Source: Jeotgalibacillus malaysiensis (GTDB taxonomy: Bacteria > Bacillota > Bacilli > Bacillales > Jeotgalibacillaceae). From it: a DNA stretch of 64,000 nucleotides. Positions 7,392 to 15,230 of the stretch are shown here, piece after piece (position 1 is the stretch's first letter; the number at the start of each line of letters is the position of its first letter). The position numbers were made by a program, and so were the translations under genes. The stretch covers positions 248,001 to 312,000 of the forward strand of contig CP009417.1 of the NCBI GenBank assembly GCA_000818095.1. The letters run 5' to 3'. The notes under the pieces are model-generated. The model was not told where the DNA came from and did no database searches. It saw only the letters and a list, made by a program, of their open reading frames with translations.

Positions 7392-8175
7392 TAATAGTTG
7401 ACTGTTGAATCAGGAACGAAATCGCACGCTCATTGAATTCCTTGTGACGTTCGATGTTGCAGACATGTCCACACCGGTCAATGACCTGGAGGCATTCGTT
7501 CTTCGCACGGTCAATGCTCTCTTCTACACTTGGGAGGAACATATAATCCTCACTTCCCATGATATAGAGTTTTGGCGTATGGGACGTACCCGACTTTGCT
7601 CTTTGAACGGTTTTCTCTACTTCCTTGTGAAGCCTCATCCAGTTTAAAAACTCCTTTTTCCCTAGCTTATAGGCTTCCTTTACAAAGGCTAATCGGGACT
7701 CTGTATGATGCTTCCTCGGCATCAAGATGCGAGCAGAAATTTTATATAGCCACATGTACGGAACAAATCGTTTTAAGACTTCTGCCGCTCCGATAATGAT
7801 TCGAGCTGACACATTAAACTTTTCGACTGCACCACCAAGTACCATGCTCTTGACCCGCTCCGGATACTGTTCGTTCAAATGCTGGATGACAATCGTCCCT
7901 AGTGAAATCCCGACGAAATGAGCGGATGCTATCTGTTCCTGGTTGAGAACCTTCACCACCTCTTCAACAATGCCATTGAAAGATGCTTCTTCCATGTCTT
8001 CAAGTCCATACGTCGAGTCTCCGTGTCCCGGGAGGTCGATAAAAAGTAGATGGAAATGTTTTCGGAAGGCTCGTAATTGCCGTGACCAGATATTTGACCC
8101 GCCTCCGATTCCATGGATAAAAACGACGGTGTCGGCTTCTTTATTTGTATGGTGAATTTTTGTGTAGTGTAACAT
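7375..8175 (-). CDS. alpha/beta-fold hydrolase
   Basis: A 266-residue cytosolic alpha/beta hydrolase. Seen: the oxyanion motif HGIGG (21-25), LPGHGDS (48-54), the nucleophile elbow GISLG with Ser91, a likely acidic residue in MGSEDYMF near 210 and the catalytic His in CGHVCNIE near 238. All three catalytic positions are present, so it should be active. The substrate cannot be read from sequence; esterase, lactonase and C-C hydrolase activities all occur in this family. The ATG at 8175 has GGGGGA upstream. Confidence 0.85.
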   Translation of the reverse strand: MLHYTKIHHTNKEADTVVFIHGIGGGSNIWSRQLRAFRKHFHLLFIDLPGHGDSTYGLEDMEEASFNGIVEEVVKVLNQEQIASAHFVGISLGTIVIQHLNEQYPERVKSMVLGGAVEKFNVSARIIIGAAEVLKRFVPYMWLYKISARILMPRKHHTESRLAFVKEAYKLGKKEFLNWMRLHKEVEKTVQRAKSGTSHTPKLYIMGSEDYMFLPSVEESIDRAKNECLQVIDRCGHVCNIERHKEFNERAISFLIQQSTIIDNSQ

Positions 8176-8233
8176 TTTAGTTCCCCCTTTACATACTGCG
8201 TGTACTATCCTAATCGGAACAAGGGGAAAACAT

Positions 8234-8266
8234 AAAAGCCCTCCGCCAATTAATGGTGGAAGGCTT
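8234..8266 (-). terminator. terminator of the Uma2 gene
   Basis: On the minus strand AAGCCTTCCACC pairs imperfectly with GGCGGAGGGCTT and is followed by a short T-run, directly after the stop of the gene ending at 8271. Confidence 0.7.
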
Positions 8267-8270
8267 CCTT

Positions 8271-8810
8271 CTACTTAATTAAACTGTTTACATTCACACT
8301 GAATCCTTTGAACAAAGAAGATTGTATCTCCTCTTCACTTGACCAAACCCTTTCGGTACCTGCAATAAAATCATATTGCTCGATGAATGGATGAGCTGGG
8401 TCAATTATCCAAAGCTCTTTCACTCCATGCTTTTGATAGAGTGGTCTCTTTTGATTCCTATCCTTAATGGCGGTCGAAGGTGAGACAATTTCAACAATAA
8501 AGTCAGGTGCACCCTTCACACCTTTATCCATAAGCTTGTTCTCATCACATACGACCAAAATATCTGGCTGAACAACCGTATCCGGATTAGCGTACTCGTC
8601 GGTCTCCCTAAGAAAGACATCTGTAGGAGCACTGTATACTCTACAACCATCCTCCTTGAAGAAGTTTCTTAACTGATAGAAAAGCTCTCCGCTGATTTCC
8701 TGATGGATGCGAGAAGGTGCAGGTGTCTTAAATGGGACACCATCAATAAGCTCCCAACGACCTTCCCAAGTTTTGATGTCAGAGTAGATATATAGTTTAT
8801 CTCTTTTCAT
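8271..8810 (-). CDS. Uma2-family endonuclease-like protein
   Basis: A 179-residue protein with the Uma2 (DUF820) pattern: WELIDGVP at the N-terminus, HQEISGELF, then VVQPDILVV, PDFIVEIVSPST, a Lys in the following helix and ELWIIDP. These residues form the PD-(D/E)XK-type site of the family, whose cellular role is unclear. The ATG at 8810 is preferred over 8816, which sits too close to the AGGAG. Uma2 genes are abundant in cyanobacteria and also scattered in Bacillota and mobile elements. Confidence 0.88.
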   Translation of the reverse strand: MKRDKLYIYSDIKTWEGRWELIDGVPFKTPAPSRIHQEISGELFYQLRNFFKEDGCRVYSAPTDVFLRETDEYANPDTVVQPDILVVCDENKLMDKGVKGAPDFIVEIVSPSTAIKDRNQKRPLYQKHGVKELWIIDPAHPFIEQYDFIAGTERVWSSEEEIQSSLFKGFSVNVNSLIK

Positions 8811-8984
8811 GAACATTCTCCTTTACATCAAATCTTATCATCAAAACTACTCCCTTCTTTTTGTGTATGTACTCGAACCACGAAATCGTGATAAAAGATG
8901 TTGAACCTTCTATAATAGAAAGAAAACGGATGAACCCGTATCGGTTCTCCGCTAATAGTAACCATTCAAAACTTTATATAGCCC

Positions 8985-9036
8985 ATAAAAAAGAAAAGAG
9001 CCATCGGAATTGGCGTTCCAATGACTCTAGCTTCAA
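8985..9036 (-). terminator. minus-strand terminator-like hairpin
   Basis: On the minus strand an interrupted stem (AGAG, CAT, TGG against CCA, ATG, CTCT, loop AACG) is followed by TTTTCTTTTTT. No minus-strand gene precedes it within 1.4 kb, so it may end an unrecognised transcript or insulate the Uma2 gene. Confidence 0.5.
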
Positions 9037-9079
9037 CAAAATCGCTCTTTGTGAAGCCGTTTATGTAGATATAATATCA

Positions 9080-9965
9080 TCCTTTGGGGGATATTACTAC
9101 CTTTTCCTGTCTTAGCATCTGCTGAATCAAGAAAGTTTTTCTACATCTTCTGGTACCCTCATTTAAGTAGACTTGTTCAAGTTAGAGACATGACGTTTCT
9201 GATTGGAAGAAGTCTATTTTTATGGTTTTCCCACCCGATATGAGAGGTGGAAGTGAGGTGTAGCTACCGTAGTAAGAGGGAAAGGCTCGGTGATGAAGGT
9301 GATTTCTACCATCTTTGTCAACGTCAGAAGGTAAAGGGAGCAAGCCTTCCGCCTACCGACAGGGTACGACTGTCCATGGCAAAGAGCTCCGGGGGGTGAA
9401 ACACGACCTCTCTGTACGACTGTAGACAGTCCTGCGATGAACTGCAGAGAATTTTCTAGTAAGCGGCACAGAGGTAACGGATTCATGAGAACGTCAGGGA
9501 AACCTGGCAAAGATTATGTAACGACAATGCGAAAGCTGACGATTCTGGATATGCACACGAATCGGAACCGGTAAAGGGTATAAAACCCTGGATAGGTAAC
9601 AGTTACATGTGGTTTTGACGAGCCACCGTCGTAGAAGACAGCATACGTATACGAACGAGCGACCGACCGAAAAGTTGATTGCAAGCTGAACAGACGAAGA
9701 CAACCTTGCATAGGGATTCGTCTGCCTCAACCACCGTGCCGCCTCGCTCCCTCCCAAAAAGCTGTGTTAAAAACATAAAATCAACACACACAAGCCATTT
9801 GGCTCGAACCATTGACTCAACGAAACGATACATAAATAAAATTAAAAAACAGAAAACGGCAGATTCAATCACTCCATAGCGAGCGAAGATTCTTACCACT
9901 ACGTCGTATCATCAAACGTCAGTTTGTGGTGCGACAGGGCAACGAAGTGCCCCGGTGCTCTTTTA
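9080..9965 (+). ncRNA. candidate giant structured RNA (GOLLD/ROOL-like size)
   Basis: About 0.9 kb with no believable protein frame, higher GC than its surroundings and many local helices. Seen: CCACC/GGTGG (9231-9250); GACTGTC (9368) with GACAGTC (9425); a six-pair stem around a GAAA tetraloop (9493-9508); AGGGT/ACCCT (9575-9589); GACG/CGTC near 9617; CAGACGAA (9691) with TTCGTCTG (9717), which could interlock with GCAAG/CTTGC as a pseudoknot; TGTGTT/AACACA (9763-9788); a long imperfect stem at 9903-9935; GGGCA/TGCCC (9937-9952) followed by TTTT. The purine-rich strand with the GNRA loop and two TAGTAAG segments is the plus strand. A TATAAT at 9070-9075 could start it. Size and style resemble GOLLD and ROOL RNAs of phages and mobile elements; class and exact ends are inference. 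Helices may continue to about 10110. Confidence 0.6.
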
Positions 9966-10122
9966 TTAACGAACCAATAGGATGTGCAGATACAACGAGA
10001 GGCGGTTGATTCGAATCGTGACAATAGGCAACATTTGGAGCGATGCTTTATCAGCTATATCCAGCAAACAGGCGGATGTCACAGGTTGTTCAAAAAAGAT
10101 TGACTGATTCGTAATTTATTTA

Positions 10123-10152
10123 TTGACTATAGTCAATAATATAGTGTAATAT
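10123..10152 (+). promoter_or_regulatory. palindromic operator-promoter of the small RNA
   Basis: The perfect 14-bp palindrome TTGACTATAGTCAA (10123-10136) supplies the -35 box TTGACT; an 18-bp spacer leads to the -10 box TAATAT at 10147-10152. No protein gene follows on this strand before the terminator at 10396-10425. Confidence 0.75.
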
Positions 10153-10157
10153 AGGAT

Positions 10158-10428
10158 TACAGAGAGAAACAAGCACCTTGTTTCACCACTACGCTTTCGA
10201 ACATTTGATTCGAAACAAATAAGCAACACCCCCATATCGCAACATCTTATACCTCCAGGACACCTCTTGTCTGACATAGGTGTTGCGATTTCAATGTTTT
10301 TCATTGATTTTAATTCTTTTACCTACCTCTTATAGCCTCATTCCTTCATTATACCCCGACTGTCCCACTAGCGTTCAGTCAAAACCCTCCTTTCGAGACC
10401 TGGCTCCCACAGCTAGGTCTTTTTCAAT
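10158..10428 (+). ncRNA. candidate regulated small RNA, about 270 nt
   Basis: The interval between a clear promoter and a clear terminator has no credible coding frame but contains strong hairpins: GAAACAAG/CTTGTTTC (10166-10184, three-base loop), TTTCGAA/TTCGAAA (10195-10215) and ATCGCAACA (10236) with TGTTGCGAT (10281). ACACCT (10260) can pair with AGGTGT (10278), which overlaps and excludes the last stem, so two alternative folds are possible. The RNA shares the palindromic operator with nadV and other genes. Its targets are unknown; boundaries are inferred from promoter and terminator. Confidence 0.55.
10396..10425 (+). terminator. strong terminator of the small RNA
   Basis: A ten-base stem AGACCTGGCT/AGCTAGGTCT with a CCCAC loop is followed by TTTTT on the plus strand. 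Confidence 0.85.
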
Positions 10429-10451
10429 GCAACAAAAAAAGACCGGTATCA

Positions 10452-10580
10452 TTACACAGTCTTTTGTCCAGCTTTGAGCAGAGCATGTACATCTTTCAAA
10501 ACATCGTTCGTCGCCGTTTGAACCATCTCTCGAATTTCTGCACGCAATGCATCTAACTCTTGTTTAATATTCTTTTCCAA
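10452..10580 (-). CDS. small helical protein, TTG start (42 aa)
   Basis: A 42-residue frame reading (TTG)EKNIKQELDALRAEIREM and onward to GQKTV. The TTG at 10580 has a TGGAGG 8 bases upstream; the in-frame ATG at 10616 has none, so I prefer the TTG. The sequence is a single amphipathic, coiled-coil-like helix. Its stop overlaps a terminator stem (10429-10460) that ends in TTTTTTT on the minus strand. A TGCATAGGATAAG motif lies about 90 bp upstream. Function unknown. Confidence 0.55.
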   Translation of the reverse strand: MEKNIKQELDALRAEIREMVQTATNDVLKDVHALLKAGQKTV

Positions 10581-10669
10581 AATCGTTTCCTCCAGTAATA
10601 AGAGAGTCTGGGACATAGGTTGTGGCAATCCACTTAACGCCCCGTTGACTTCCTGTTTTTTAAGTATGT

Positions 10670-10682
10670 CTTATCCTATGCA
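10670..10682 (-). promoter_or_regulatory. TGCATAGGATAAG motif
   Basis: Minus-strand TGCATAGGATAAG upstream of the 42-residue gene, preceded by GTTTCAC as at the other copies. TAGGAT is the likely -10 box. Confidence 0.45.
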
Positions 10683-10705
10683 GTGAAACGAAAAGTATAA
10701 ACGAA

Positions 10706-10730
10706 AAAGACCTGAGTATTCAGGTCTTCA
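10706..10730 (-). terminator. terminator of the 10720-11034 gene
   Basis: On the minus strand AAGACCTGA pairs with TCAGGTCTT and is followed by TTTTT; the first half overlaps the stop codon. Confidence 0.75.
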
Positions 10731-11034
10731 GTTGCTTCTTCTTTTCTTGTTTGGTGAAAATGAAATAGAAGATGCCCAATACCGTTGCATGAGCAACATA
10801 GATGGAACCGGCAAGCATCAGAATTCCAGCCAACATACCAAATACAACGATATCGAATACCGCATGGGTACTGAAAAACGTATACTCAAACCATTCCTTG
10901 TTTTCGAATAAGAACACGAAAGCGGGAGCTAGTGGCAATAAGCCTATTCCTAGTAAACGCCCTCTCTTTTCTTTTACCTTCCATAGAATAATCGAATACG
11001 CTGTCAAACTAACCAACAACCAAATCAACCACAT
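10720..11034 (-). CDS. hypothetical small membrane protein
   Basis: A 104-residue protein with three or four hydrophobic helices (about 2-19, 27-43, 56-92), a short basic loop (KVKEKRGR) after the first and a Lys-rich C-terminal tail (KQEKKKQLKT). A GGGCG sequence precedes the ATG. No family is recognised. It is followed immediately by a terminator and preceded by another at 11066-11090, so it is probably its own unit. Confidence 0.6.
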   Translation of the reverse strand: MWLIWLLVSLTAYSIILWKVKEKRGRLLGIGLLPLAPAFVFLFENKEWFEYTFFSTHAVFDIVVFGMLAGILMLAGSIYVAHATVLGIFYFIFTKQEKKKQLKT

Positions 11035-11096
11035 CTTTCATCACGCCCTTTTTCCAAATAAGAAAAACCTCTATATCACAGAGGCTATTCTTAAAA

Positions 11097-11423
11097 TCAA
11101 CCATGTTGGACATAATCCATCATAACTTCTGTAGATTTTACATACATTAGACTACCTTTGTAGCGGACGAGCTTTAATTTACCCCCATTTGGAGTAACCT
11201 TATCCTTTTGTTTCATGTCAACAATATAGATGTCACCCCTCTTGATAAGTTTGTTCTTAACGATATTCCCTTTGTAATCATAAACAACACGGTTTTGTTT
11301 CGCTTTGATATACTCACTCTTTGCTTGTACCTGTTCGACCGGCAATTGTGCAGTCGTTCCGACAACTCCTAATGCCATCGCTGTAGCGATTCCAATCGCT
11401 GTCATTTTTCTAGTTTTGTTCAT
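11097..11423 (-). CDS. hypothetical secreted protein
   Basis: A 108-residue protein whose first 34 residues form a signal peptide (MNKTRKM, hydrophobic core, VQAKS cleavage region). The mature part is small, basic and rich in Lys, Val and Tyr with a likely all-beta fold. The ATG at 11423 has GAGGAG 10 bases upstream; an in-frame start 33 bases earlier would spoil the signal peptide. No family is recognised. Confidence 0.6.
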   Translation of the reverse strand: MNKTRKMTAIGIATAMALGVVGTTAQLPVEQVQAKSEYIKAKQNRVVYDYKGNIVKNKLIKRGDIYIVDMKQKDKVTPNGGKLKLVRYKGSLMYVKSTEVMMDYVQHG

Positions 11424-11521
11424 TCCTATCATCTCCTCAATTTTGTTGTCTAGCACTTTATGCTATTCAATATTTCAGAAAATAAATCTTTGAAAAAGAA
11501 AAAGACCCGAGTAATCGAGTC

Positions 11522-11734
11522 TTAGTTCACTGAAATATTGACCTTTAATGCAACGAAAGGTTGTCCATTTTTCGCTGTATAGGTATCGATATGGTAGAGG
11601 TACTGTTCTACTTCCCGACCGTCCTCAAGCTTTGCGACCTGTTCTCCAATAATCGTAACCGGTTCACCTGAAAATACAGAATACCCTTTCTTTGTTTCTT
11701 CATACATCTTAACTGACAATATTTCCTGTTCCAT
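11522..11734 (-). CDS. hypothetical small protein (70 aa)
   Basis: A 70-residue acidic protein, predicted beta-rich, with no recognised family. AAGGAGG lies 8 bases before the ATG. A terminator (AAGACTCGA with TCGGGTCTT, 11497-11522) overlaps its stop, and a TGCATAGGATAAG motif precedes it at 11786-11799, about 50 bp from the start. Confidence 0.6.
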   Translation of the reverse strand: MEQEILSVKMYEETKKGYSVFSGEPVTIIGEQVAKLEDGREVEQYLYHIDTYTAKNGQPFVALKVNISVN

Positions 11735-11785
11735 AGGAACGCCTCCTTGATGTCATGGATGCTCCATGCCTGATTTTAGTTCTAG

Positions 11786-11799
11786 CTTATCCTATGCAT
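11786..11799 (-). promoter_or_regulatory. ATGCATAGGATAAG motif
   Basis: Minus-strand ATGCATAGGATAAG upstream of the 70-residue gene. The leader also contains GATGCTCCAT (plus strand, about 11758), shared with the leader of the ART-like gene at 4884. Confidence 0.5.
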
Positions 11800-11819
11800 G
11801 AAGCACATTCCATTACAAC

Positions 11820-12812
11820 TTATTTTTCGATTGGGAGCTTATGCATATTTCGTGCCGCTACAATCGTACTCATAGCATCATCCTTTTTGTATTCTGCTTG
11901 ATAGCGAGCTTTCTCTTCCTCTGTCTTTGCGAGGATTTCTTTTACGGTATCCATTGCATACATACGAAGAGATTCTTCCACCGTTGGGTCGTTCGCAAGT
12001 TTTAATAGTTCCTCGATAGCAGGAGAGACCTGTTCGTTCGAAACTGATACCGGCATTGTTTGAACTTCTTTCTTCTCAAACTCTTTATTCAAGAAATCGA
12101 TACCAGGTTGCTCAAGAACCCCAATGCTATACTTCCAGACTTTGTCCACATCGAACAATTCATTTTTGAGTTCCTCGTAGCGTTCCTCGTGCTTTTTCAC
12201 CATCTCACGATGTTCTTCTTTTTTCTCATTACTTAACGTTAGGATATTTTGATACCGTGTGGCTTCCAGTGTCTCTCTCAATTTCACGAATTGAATCGCT
12301 AAATCGGAGAAAGCATCGAGCTCCTTTAGATAGTCTGAGCGAGTCAAGGGCATCTTCATATACTTATCAAAGTCTTCCTCCGTTAGTTCCCAGTTCATTA
12401 CGCCCAGTGAAGGGTATTCGCTGACAACGACTAATGCTTTTTCATCAATGAGCATGTACGTGCGGATATGCTTCGAGAAGAGATGTTTGAGGATAAAGGG
12501 GATTTGATAGAGAAGATAAAAGAAAATGAGTAGCAACAACGGCTTCCATGTCATTGCCATAAACGAGCCAAGCACAATCATTACCATTGGGGGTATAATA
12601 ATACTAGCGATGACACCATTTGCTTGGTCAACTTCCACAATCTTTTTGATGTAGTTTTTCTTTTGCTCCTTTACCCGCTTTCGGTACGTCGATACCGTGC
12701 GGTCAACACCGTATCCTTTTAAACGATATTTAATCACGACTGGAGTCAACCAGTTTAATCCTGCTGTAATGAACGCCGAAGCGATTAAGACAATCCAAAA
12801 TGTGTGCATCAT
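11820..12812 (-). CDS. membrane-anchored coiled-coil protein
   Basis: A 330-residue protein with an N-terminal transmembrane helix, a basic loop, two further hydrophobic segments (about 70-110), then a long soluble, highly charged region with probable coiled coil (about 175-225). The C-terminal segment EELLKLANDPTVEESLRMYA suggests a short helical repeat. The plan (N-terminal membrane helices, large helical cytosolic domain, same relative C-terminal position of a 'leucine-rich helix, EES, helix') is shared with the protein at 17153-18013. No family recognised. AAAGGAG precedes the ATG; the promoter at 12850-12878 carries the perfect palindrome. Confidence 0.65.
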   Translation of the reverse strand: MMHTFWIVLIASAFITAGLNWLTPVVIKYRLKGYGVDRTVSTYRKRVKEQKKNYIKKIVEVDQANGVIASIIIPPMVMIVLGSFMAMTWKPLLLLIFFYLLYQIPFILKHLFSKHIRTYMLIDEKALVVVSEYPSLGVMNWELTEEDFDKYMKMPLTRSDYLKELDAFSDLAIQFVKLRETLEATRYQNILTLSNEKKEEHREMVKKHEERYEELKNELFDVDKVWKYSIGVLEQPGIDFLNKEFEKKEVQTMPVSVSNEQVSPAIEELLKLANDPTVEESLRMYAMDTVKEILAKTEEEKARYQAEYKKDDAMSTIVAARNMHKLPIEK

Positions 12813-12849
12813 AACACTCCTTTAATTTTTTATAAGGTATTATACTCTT

Positions 12850-12878
12850 ATTATCCTCAAAATATTGACTATAGTCAA
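12850..12878 (-). promoter_or_regulatory. palindromic operator-promoter
   Basis: On the minus strand: TTGACT, 17-bp spacer, GATAAT. The -35 box lies in the perfect palindrome TTGACTATAGTCAA (12865-12878). It reads into the membrane coiled-coil gene starting at 12812. Confidence 0.8.
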
Positions 12879-12923
12879 TAAAAAGACAACCGTGGGATTT
12901 GAATCCGTTGGTTGCCTCATGTC

Positions 12924-13211
12924 TTATTTTACAAATAAGGTAAAACAGTCCGGATAGATGTCATTGAGCATCATAAGGGTACTCTCTGCATCTTCTTCCT
13001 CATAGAAGATAACTGCTTCTGACTCTAATGGTGTGTACTCGACAACACCATTGTGTTCATTTTTTAGATATTGCTTTCTAGTACCGTTAAAAATTAAGGA
13101 TTCATAACGGACACAGCCACACGGCTCGACATCGTTATCATCAATGGCGTTGTAATATGTTCCAACAAGCCCTTCCCCTTTACATTCTGGACAATTTTTA
13201 TCTGCTTTCAT
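12924..13211 (-). CDS. small zinc-finger protein (DnaJ-type CxxCxGxG motif)
   Basis: A 95-residue protein. CPECKGEG near residue 7 and CGC near 32 form a DnaJ-like zinc motif; the rest is acidic and unrecognised. It is the last gene of a minus-strand run; a terminator (GGCAACC...GGTTGTC, 12880-12915) follows. The ATG at 13211 has AGGAGG-like sequence upstream. Function unknown. Confidence 0.65.
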   Translation of the reverse strand: MKADKNCPECKGEGLVGTYYNAIDDNDVEPCGCVRYESLIFNGTRKQYLKNEHNGVVEYTPLESEAVIFYEEEDAESTLMMLNDIYPDCFTLFVK

Positions 13212-13228
13212 CAGAATCCCTCCTTAAA

Positions 13229-13771
13229 TTAAAAAGAAAATACATCTTTATCATAATGATTTTGAATGGCGTTTTTGTAGAAAAGAACGGTCTCTAAATC
13301 GATTGGTGTGAATTGATGGCAATCAACGCCTACGTTCAAAGCATTCTGTTTGACCATTTGTAGCTTGTGAATATGACCAAACAGCGTAAAGAACGCCATA
13401 TTTCGATTTGTGGGTTCGTGGACAAGCTGTATGAGCTCATTATTAAACGACAACGAGACTCTCTGTTCTTCGTCCACACTTTTAAAATTGAATTTTGACG
13501 TCAAATCGTCTAATGAGACAATTCCTTTTTCGATATCATTTCTCTCGTAATTGCCTAAAATCAAGTGAATCTCACCGTTGAGTTGATGGCTGATTTCATA
13601 ATTGCCAAAGTCCCCAATATGAAAGACGATATCATCCGGTTGAACGACTTGGTTCCAGTTTCGAACAATCTCCGCATCCATTTCTTTTACAGTGGAGAAT
13701 GGTCTTCGGGAAAGTTCTAATGTTCTCTGATTACCGAAATGTGTATCACCGGTAAACCAATGGTTTGGCAT
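13229..13771 (-). CDS. calcineurin-like metallophosphoesterase
   Basis: A 180-residue small phosphoesterase. Metal-binding motifs in order: GDTHFG (near 8), GDFGN (near 53), GNYE (near 74), HEP (near 112) and GHIH (near 130). The family hydrolyses phosphodiesters or phosphomonoesters with two metal ions. The third motif is usually GNHD or GNHE; here His is replaced by Tyr, which removes the usual proton donor, so activity may be altered. Start at the ATG of 13771, which overlaps the TGA of the upstream gene and indicates translational coupling. Confidence 0.85.
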   Translation of the reverse strand: MPNHWFTGDTHFGNQRTLELSRRPFSTVKEMDAEIVRNWNQVVQPDDIVFHIGDFGNYEISHQLNGEIHLILGNYERNDIEKGIVSLDDLTSKFNFKSVDEEQRVSLSFNNELIQLVHEPTNRNMAFFTLFGHIHKLQMVKQNALNVGVDCHQFTPIDLETVLFYKNAIQNHYDKDVFSF

Positions 13772-14151
13772 CAAATCATCTCCATTTCTTCATCACTCAA
13801 AAACTCATTCAGCATATTAAGTTGCGTTTCCGAGAGCTTGTCTTTATTGGACTTAAACCAATCAAGTTGAGCTTCGGTGATGCCAACATCGAACTTGACA
13901 AAAAGATAATCTTTTTGTGGCTGGCTTCCCCAATCGGGAACACCCATCGGAATCCACCTCATGCTTGCTAGGCTGTCTCGTTCTCCGACGTATCCATCTT
14001 TACTCTTGAAGACCTCTTGTCTTTCTTGATGAAGGCGTTCACGTTCTTCGTGTTCATCAAAAATGTCTTGAGCAAGTTGATAATGTTCACCGTACTTGCA
14101 AGAATGGAAGACTCCCTCTGGAGAGAGCCATCCCGTTAGACCTGTTTTCAT
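13771..14151 (-). CDS. hypothetical protein (126 aa)
   Basis: A 126-residue protein with no recognised family: an N-terminal segment with WLSPEG and FHSC, a charged central helix (EEHEERERLHQERQE-like) and a C-terminal helix ending SDEEMEMI. It overlaps the upstream 41-residue gene by four bases (ATGA) and its TGA overlaps the ATG of the phosphoesterase, so all three are translationally coupled. Confidence 0.65.
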   Translation of the reverse strand: MKTGLTGWLSPEGVFHSCKYGEHYQLAQDIFDEHEERERLHQERQEVFKSKDGYVGERDSLASMRWIPMGVPDWGSQPQKDYLFVKFDVGITEAQLDWFKSNKDKLSETQLNMLNEFLSDEEMEMI

Positions 14152-14273
14152 TTGGATTCCTCCTTAAGATTTTCCTCTTCCGAATGGATTGCGTGAAGGA
14201 AGATTTGTTCCCACTCTTCTTTAGTAAATAAATTTTCCGCATCCCCGAGGACTTCTTGAAGCTTGATTGTCAT
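14148..14273 (-). CDS. small helical protein (41 aa)
   Basis: A 41-residue acidic protein (MTIKLQEVLGDAENLF to EEESK region), too short for routine ORF calling. An AGGAGTGGG lies about 10 bases before the ATG at 14273, and its stop overlaps the next ATG (ATGA), carrying that gene's AAGGAGG. The coupling supports it as a real gene. No family recognised. Confidence 0.6.
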   Translation of the reverse strand: MTIKLQEVLGDAENLFTKEEWEQIFLHAIHSEEENLKEESK

Positions 14274-14290
14274 TCAACACCCACTCCTAT

Positions 14291-14650
14291 TCAAGGTTTT
14301 AGAAATACATTCTGATACTGTTCTTTGTGCATAATGATGACGTTCCGGTCTTCTCTACCTTCTTTGATGATAGATATCACTTCTTCTTCAGAAATGTTCC
14401 GTTTGTTGCATAGTGCAACCATTTCCATCGTGGGAACACCGGCTACGGTTCTCGTGAACTCCACCATTATAATGTTTTCTGCGTCAATTCGATTGGGTGC
14501 TTGGCTATCATCTTTATTCGGTATCGTGCAAGTTCCATCCACATGCTCATCCCAGTTCTCTGCTTCATACATCGAGATATGAAGACCACACTGTTCACAT
14601 GCCATCGAATGCCCTTCTGTGTCCGTTGGTTCCCATTTGTGTTGATTCAT
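14291..14650 (-). CDS. small zinc-binding protein (119 aa)
   Basis: A 119-residue protein starting MNQHKWEP at the ATG of 14650, which has a perfect TAAGGAGG 9 bases upstream; the frame extends further but the extension would overlap the previous gene. CEQCG near 16, then HVDGTC near 37 could hold a zinc ion. A C-terminal alpha/beta part (VEFTRTVAGVPTMEMV, helix, NVIIMHK) is unrecognised. Confidence 0.65.
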   Translation of the reverse strand: MNQHKWEPTDTEGHSMACEQCGLHISMYEAENWDEHVDGTCTIPNKDDSQAPNRIDAENIIMVEFTRTVAGVPTMEMVALCNKRNISEEEVISIIKEGREDRNVIIMHKEQYQNVFLKP

Positions 14651-14663
14651 TATGAATGCCTCC

Positions 14664-15230
14664 TTAGTAATTGTAATAACCATGAATAATGAGACTGTTT
14701 TCTTCAAAATCAATCGTCTTGAGTAGTCGAACTAGCTCGAAAATCGCATATTCTTTCGACCATGAATTGGTTAGAGCTTCTGAATCTAACGCTGTATTTA
14801 ACACCAACCCTAAACGCCAGCTTCGATGTTTCTGTTCGATAAATTCGAGCATTTTTTCTTGTGCTGTCGCTCCCCCGCCAAACTCTTCATCTGCAGGTTC
14901 ATCCTTCATCAACATCTCAATATAGGCGACAACCTCTTTCCGGTAGTACTCAATGATGGTTACTAGACCTTCACGACCAATATCGAGTAGCAATTCACCC
15001 GACAACTCTTTTTGAATCGTTCCATTTGAAAATAAGCACTCGTGCTTCTCACAGAGGTCTGCATCAAAGTCGATGTATTTACCCAAGTCATAGATTTCTT
15101 TCATCGGCAATTTCCAAATCGAAAAATCGTCCCAGGTTTTCATCGAAAGCTTTTGCATCAATTCTTCCTCTGTCATCTCTTTAAGCTTAGATACATCTTG
15201 CTTATTCATCACATATAGTCCGAAGCTCAT
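14664..15230 (-). CDS. hypothetical helical protein (188 aa)
   Basis: A 188-residue, mostly helical, acidic protein with no recognised family. A Gly-rich turn (EEFGGGAT) near residue 120 separates two helical halves. Its ATG overlaps the stop of the upstream gene by four bases, so the two are coupled. It ends 13 bp before the next gene's start. Confidence 0.65.
   Translation of the reverse strand: MSFGLYVMNKQDVSKLKEMTEEELMQKLSMKTWDDFSIWKLPMKEIYDLGKYIDFDADLCEKHECLFSNGTIQKELSGELLLDIGREGLVTIIEYYRKEVVAYIEMLMKDEPADEEFGGGATAQEKMLEFIEQKHRSWRLGLVLNTALDSEALTNSWSKEYAIFELVRLLKTIDFEENSLIIHGYYNY

Noticed and set aside
9361-9470. Possible group II intron domain V-like segment (GGGGTGAAACACGACC)
   Set aside because: No GUGYG-type 5' end, no AY 3' end, no reverse transcriptase gene, and the stem does not match domain V.
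9220-9899. Overlapping minus-strand open frames in the 9-10 kb region
   Set aside because: No ribosome binding sites, odd amino-acid content (Cys, Arg, Phe-rich, no domain pattern) and several frames overlap; the region is better explained by structured RNA.
9990-10030. Possible tRNA T-arm (GATTCGAATC)
   Set aside because: The flanking bases do not form the five-pair T stem and no acceptor or anticodon arms can be built around it.
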